From Pseudomonadota bacterium (GTDB lineage Bacteria > Pseudomonadota > Alphaproteobacteria > Sphingomonadales > SMXR01), in the NCBI GenBank assembly GCA_022568115.1, contig JADFFP010000034.1, positions 1 through 9,074 of the forward strand: 9,074 nucleotides of DNA, read 5' to 3'. The notes under the pieces were generated by a model, which saw only the letters and a list, made by a program, of their open reading frames with translations, was not told where the DNA came from and ran no database searches. Position numbers and translations under genes: made by a program. Positions 6,405 through 9,074 of the stretch are shown here, in pieces (within the stretch, counting starts at the first letter, position 1; the number at the start of each line of letters is the position of its first letter).

Positions 6405-6848
6405 ATGATCGCAATGGGCAAAAACAGCAAAAATTTTGATTTTCCCGGCCTTTTGGTGGTTGCGGTCCTGTTGGTGAACAAGAATCAACAGGTTTTAATT
6501 GCCCAGCGGCCGGAGGAGAAATCAATGGCCGGCCTGTGGGAATTTCCTGGCGGCAAGGTTCATGCCGGTGAGACGGAAAAAGAAGCCATCAGCCGCGAAC
6601 TCACCGAAGAGCTGGCGATCACGGTGTCGCCAGCCTCGTTGCACCGGGTGACGGAAATCTTGCACAAGTACGAGGATTTTCAGCTCATCATGCCGCTTTA
6701 TCTTTGCCGCCGCTGGAGCGGAAACATTACCCCGCTTGAGGGTCAGAAAATTGCCTGGGTCTCGCCTGAGGACCTTCCGGACTATCCGATGCCGCCCGCT
6801 GATGCTCCCATAATAGGCCTAATTCCCGGATTCTTGAAAAAATTCTAG
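6405..6848 (+). CDS. mutT: 8-oxo-dGTP diphosphatase, MutT-type Nudix hydrolase
   Basis: MutT hydrolyses oxidised dGTP to the monophosphate and so prevents A-to-C transversions. The protein is about 147 residues. It has VLLVNKNQQVLIAQRPEEKS, the WEFPGGK stretch typical of MutT, and a Nudix box GKVHAGE...REL-EELAI in which the Gly normally found before the last hydrophobic residue is Ala. The four key acidic residues of the REUxEE core are present. The start is uncertain: candidates are GTG 6366, ATG 6405 and ATG 6414, none with a Shine-Dalgarno site at normal distance (GGAGGA at 6342-6347 is too far). A TATGAT at 6387-6392 would place transcription start a few bases before ATG 6405, suggesting a leaderless message. 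The stop codon overlaps that of the convergent methyltransferase gene. Confidence 0.9.
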   Translation: MIAMGKNSKNFDFPGLLVVAVLLVNKNQQVLIAQRPEEKSMAGLWEFPGGKVHAGETEKEAISRELTEELAITVSPASLHRVTEILHKYEDFQLIMPLYLCRRWSGNITPLEGQKIAWVSPEDLPDYPMPPADAPIIGLIPGFLKKF

Positions 6849-7702
6849 GGTTTCAGCGCGTCCGCCAGACTGGCCCTGGCGCTGCCCGGCTTTAGGGGTT
6901 TGGGCTGGTTCGGCCCGGGCGCCCAGCCGGTCAGGTAGATAAACTGGAAAGTGGCGGAAATGCGGCCCTCCCGGTCGGAAAAATTCTTGATGTAATACTC
7001 CACCGCCCGCTCCAGGGTATCTTTTCGGGAAAACGTTTTCAGGCGGTCGAAAAGGGCATTGTTTTCCCCCATCGCTTTCAGTTCTTTCATCAGCACCAGC
7101 GGGTGCTGATAGCTGACCGTCAGGGTTTCTATATCCGCCACCGGCATGGCGAACCCGGCCCGGGCCAGCAGGTCGCCGGCATCGCGCACGTCGGCAAACG
7201 GGGAAATCCGGGGGCTGGCCCCGCCGCTGGTCTCGGCCTCCGCGTAAAGCAGGCTTTCGCGCAGCTCCATTAACGTCTCCCCACCCAAAAGAGAGGCCAA
7301 AAAAAGACCGTCCTCCCTCAATACCTCCCTGATCTGGATCAAGGCCCCGGGCAAGTCATTGACCCAGTGAAGGGTCAGGTTGCTTAAAACCAAATCGAAA
7401 GTTTTGGGCTTGAAAGGGAGTTCCTCTTCATCCAGCACCACCGGTGTTTCCCCGGGCGATGGGGACGCATCGCCGGACAAATCCGCCCGGACCACGCTTT
7501 TGGGCGGGGTTTTCAGAAGTTTTCCACTGGCCAGCGGCCCGACCGCCAATAGCGCATGGAAATCCCGGTTGATGTCGCACAGGCGCTCAGCCAGACCGGT
7601 CGCCCCTTCATGGAAAAGATAAAGGGTATCATCATTTCCCGGGACCCCGCCGCGCCGCCGGCGCACCAGGGTGCGGTCAAATATGCGGTAGCTTCGTTCC
7701 AT
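6845..7702 (-). CDS. SAM-dependent methyltransferase-fold protein, BioC/NDUFAF5-like
   Basis: The 285-residue protein resembles the alphaproteobacterial relatives of BioC and of the mitochondrial complex I assembly factor NDUFAF5. It starts with IFDRTLVRRRR, as these proteins do, and retains FDLVLSNLTLHWVNDLPGAL (post-motif region, 102-121), the REVLREDGLFLASLLGGETL strand-helix, and the distinctive SPFADVRDAGDLLARAGF and LMKELKAMGENNAL blocks. The SAM-binding motif I, normally DLGCGTG, reads LLAVGPLASG (51-60), so the acidic residue and the GxGxG spacing are lost. It may bind SAM differently, or use another role as NDUFAF5 does (arginine hydroxylation). The start is ATG 7702, with AAGG about 7 nt upstream; a TTG precedes it at 7705. 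It is transcribed divergently from comF across only 47 bp. The precise reaction is not known. Confidence 0.85.
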   Translation of the reverse strand: MERSYRIFDRTLVRRRRGGVPGNDDTLYLFHEGATGLAERLCDINRDFHALLAVGPLASGKLLKTPPKSVVRADLSGDASPSPGETPVVLDEEELPFKPKTFDLVLSNLTLHWVNDLPGALIQIREVLREDGLFLASLLGGETLMELRESLLYAEAETSGGASPRISPFADVRDAGDLLARAGFAMPVADIETLTVSYQHPLVLMKELKAMGENNALFDRLKTFSRKDTLERAVEYYIKNFSDREGRISATFQFIYLTGWAPGPNQPKPLKPGSARASLADALKP

Positions 7703-7749
7703 CAAAAGCCTTAAGATTATTTCACCTGTTGTTCTAATTTAGGCAGACA

Positions 7750-8532
7750 ATGATGAAAAGTGAACCGGCCATTTTAAGTAAAGGGATAAAAACCCCGCTG
7801 GCGGGTCTTTTGCGCAAGGGGCTGGATTTTGTTCTTCCGCCGCTATGCTTCAGCTGCCGCGGGGCGGTTGAAACTCAAGGGGGGCTGTGTGTTGCGTGCT
7901 GGTCAACGCTCAGGTTTATCACCCGGCCGCATTGTGAGGTTTGCGGTTATCCTTTCCCGCACCAGATGCCGGAGGGCATGTTGTGCGCCTCGTGTCACCG
8001 GAAAAAGCCGGTTTACGACCGGGCGCTGGCGGCGATCGCCTACAATCCAGCCAGCCGCCCGCTGATCCTTTCCTTCAAATATGGCGAGCGCACAGAGGGT
8101 TTGAAAACCATGGCCCGGTGGCTGAAATCAGCCGGAGCTGAGTTGCTGCCGGAGACCGGCCTGATCATCCCGGTTCCCCTGCACCCAAGAAGGCTGTGGC
8201 AACGGCGTTTTAACCAGTCCGCTCTGCTGGCCCTGGCGCTGGCGGAGGCGACCGGAAAAGCAGTCGACGTCCTGGCCCTTTCCCGGAAGAAAAACACCCG
8301 CAGCCAGGGTGGCTTGAACAGCACCCAGCGGCACCGCAATGTCCGGGCCGCCTTCCAGGTGCCGGGAGACAGGGTGGAACGGATCAGGGGCCAGCACATC
8401 CTTCTGGTTGATGACGTGCTGACCACCGGGGCGACTGCTGAGAATTGTGCCAGGGCCCTGAAAAAGGCTGGCGCGGACAAAGTTTTTGTCCTGACTCTCG
8501 CCCGCGTGGTGGAACCCTTGCGCAGAACTTGA
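7750..8532 (+). CDS. comF: ComF family protein (double zinc ribbon plus phosphoribosyltransferase-like domain)
   Basis: The 260-residue protein has the ComF architecture. The N-terminal zinc-binding part has CFSC (33, 36) with C47 and C50, then C62, C65, C79 and C82, enough for two zinc sites. The C-terminal type I phosphoribosyltransferase fold ends in the PRPP loop ILLVDDVLTTGAT (217-229). ComF is required for DNA uptake in some competent bacteria, where it works with the PriA/ComFA helicases; in most alphaproteobacteria its role is unproven. IIPVPLHPRRLWQRRFNQ is the other conserved family block. The start is ATG 7750 (an ATG also follows at 7753); only a weak AGG is upstream, and a possible -10 (TCTAAT, 7733-7738) lies so near that translation may be nearly leaderless. 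grxC follows after 7 nt. Confidence 0.93.
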   Translation: MMKSEPAILSKGIKTPLAGLLRKGLDFVLPPLCFSCRGAVETQGGLCVACWSTLRFITRPHCEVCGYPFPHQMPEGMLCASCHRKKPVYDRALAAIAYNPASRPLILSFKYGERTEGLKTMARWLKSAGAELLPETGLIIPVPLHPRRLWQRRFNQSALLALALAEATGKAVDVLALSRKKNTRSQGGLNSTQRHRNVRAAFQVPGDRVERIRGQHILLVDDVLTTGATAENCARALKKAGADKVFVLTLARVVEPLRRT

Positions 8533-8539
8533 AAACGCC

Positions 8540-8806
8540 ATGAAAAAACCACAGGTAAAGATTTATACGTCTATTTTGTGCGGATATTGTTCCCTGGCGA
8601 AGTCCCTGTTGAAACGAAAACAGATCGCCTACCGGGAAATTGATGTCAGCTTTCATCCCAAGAAACGCCGGGAAATGATCGCCCGGACCAAGGGGCTTAC
8701 CTCAGGACCGCAAATTTTTATCGGCGGCCTTCATACCGGTGGCTGTGATGATCTTTTTGCGCTGGACCGGGAGGGCAAGCTGGATTTGGACCTGATCGGA
8801 AAATGA
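8540..8806 (+). CDS. grxC: Glutaredoxin 3 family, CGYC active site
   Basis: The 88-residue thioredoxin-fold protein reduces disulfides with glutathione. It begins KIYTSILCGYCSLAKSLL; the active site is C14-GY-C17, whereas the family standard is CPYC. The TVP loop before the cis-proline reads SGPQIFI, and GGCDDLFALDREGKL matches the glutathione-binding end of GrxC. The substitution of proline by glycine in the active site should change redox potential, but the dithiol pair is complete. The start has no good Shine-Dalgarno site; it lies 7 nt after comF, which suggests translational coupling. Its stop overlaps the start of the next gene (ATGA), so comF, grxC and the hydrolase form one operon, an order also found in other alphaproteobacteria. 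It could donate electrons to NrdAB, but that is inference. Confidence 0.93.
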   Translation: MKKPQVKIYTSILCGYCSLAKSLLKRKQIAYREIDVSFHPKKRREMIARTKGLTSGPQIFIGGLHTGGCDDLFALDREGKLDLDLIGK

Positions 8807-9074
8807 GCACAAAACTTGACATAGGCCTGATCCAACTTTGCTCATCCGCCGATGTGGAAGAAAACATCGCCGCAACCTCGGCTTTGATAAAGCAAGCCGC
8901 TGCCGCCGGCGCCCGGCTGATCCTGACGCCGGAAAACACCGCTCTGTTTGAATTGAATACCAGACGGCTGTTTGAAAAAGCGCAACCTGAGCAACAAAAC
9001 AAGGCGCTGAAAACCTTCACCCGGCTTGCCAGCGACCTGAACATCTGGCTCTTGGTTGGCTCCCTGGCGGTCAA
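8803..9074 (+). CDS. Carbon-nitrogen hydrolase (nitrilase superfamily, NIT-like), partial
   Basis: The first 90 residues are present before the window ends. The start ATG (8803) overlaps the grxC stop in ATGA, and the frame stays open to the edge. It begins STKLDIGLIQLCSSADVEEN, like the first strand of nitrilase-fold amidases. LILTPENTAL supplies the first catalytic residue, a glutamate at position 44 of the Glu-Lys-Cys triad. WLLVGSLAV near the end matches the third strand of the fold. In alphaproteobacteria this neighbour of grxC is usually annotated as a carbon-nitrogen hydrolase related to Nit1/Nit2 omega-amidase or deaminated-glutathione amidase; the catalytic lysine and cysteine lie outside the window, so the substrate cannot be judged. 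Confidence 0.88.
   Translation, partial: MSTKLDIGLIQLCSSADVEENIAATSALIKQAAAAGARLILTPENTALFELNTRRLFEKAQPEQQNKALKTFTRLASDLNIWLLVGSLAV

Noticed and set aside
8040..8552. Minus-strand open frames of 90-170 codons opposite comF
   Set aside because: They overlap one another and comF completely. The comF frame has eight zinc cysteines and a PRPP loop, so these are shadows.

Overview
The window looks like a chromosomal core region of an alphaproteobacterium, possibly Rhodospirillales-like. The clues are the protein families and the gene order: secA, mutT, a BioC/NDUFAF5-like methyltransferase, comF, grxC and a nitrilase-family hydrolase lie close together, a neighbourhood known in alphaproteobacteria. 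I see no rRNA, tRNA, insertion sequence, integrase or CRISPR array. This taxonomic reading is inference, since no search was run.

Layout. Positions 1-1276 hold the end of nrdA and all of nrdB (class Ia ribonucleotide reductase) on the + strand, followed by two hairpins, the second a strong bidirectional terminator. Positions 1463-2435 are an accessory island of two minus-strand genes for exported proteins: a 49-residue protein too small for routine ORF calling, and a 219-residue protein of unknown function. Positions 2570-5941 hold an AhpD-like protein directly downstream of secA. Positions 6105-6311 encode a lone Flp-type pilin. Positions 6405-6848 (mutT, +) and 6845-7702 (methyltransferase, -) converge and share their stop codons in one CTAG. 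From 7750, comF, grxC and a truncated nitrilase-family gene form a tightly packed + strand operon.

The most interesting signal is regulatory. Upstream of both exported-protein genes is the same array of four six-base half-sites spaced exactly 11 bp apart: two CTGARC followed by two in the opposite orientation (NTTCAN). It sits 11 nt from an extended -10 element, and no -35 is evident. The two arrays are unrelated in their spacers but nearly identical in the half-sites (21 of 24 positions versus 5 of 15). Each gene also has its own Shine-Dalgarno site and a downstream intrinsic terminator. This looks like two monocistronic units of one undescribed envelope regulon, probably controlled by an OmpR/PhoB-type activator that lies outside the window.

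How the genes work together: nrdAB makes deoxyribonucleotides, MutT cleans the nucleotide pool, GrxC may supply electrons to thiol enzymes including reductase, and SecA exports preproteins such as the two signal-peptide proteins. The rest are neighbours without a shared pathway that I can show.
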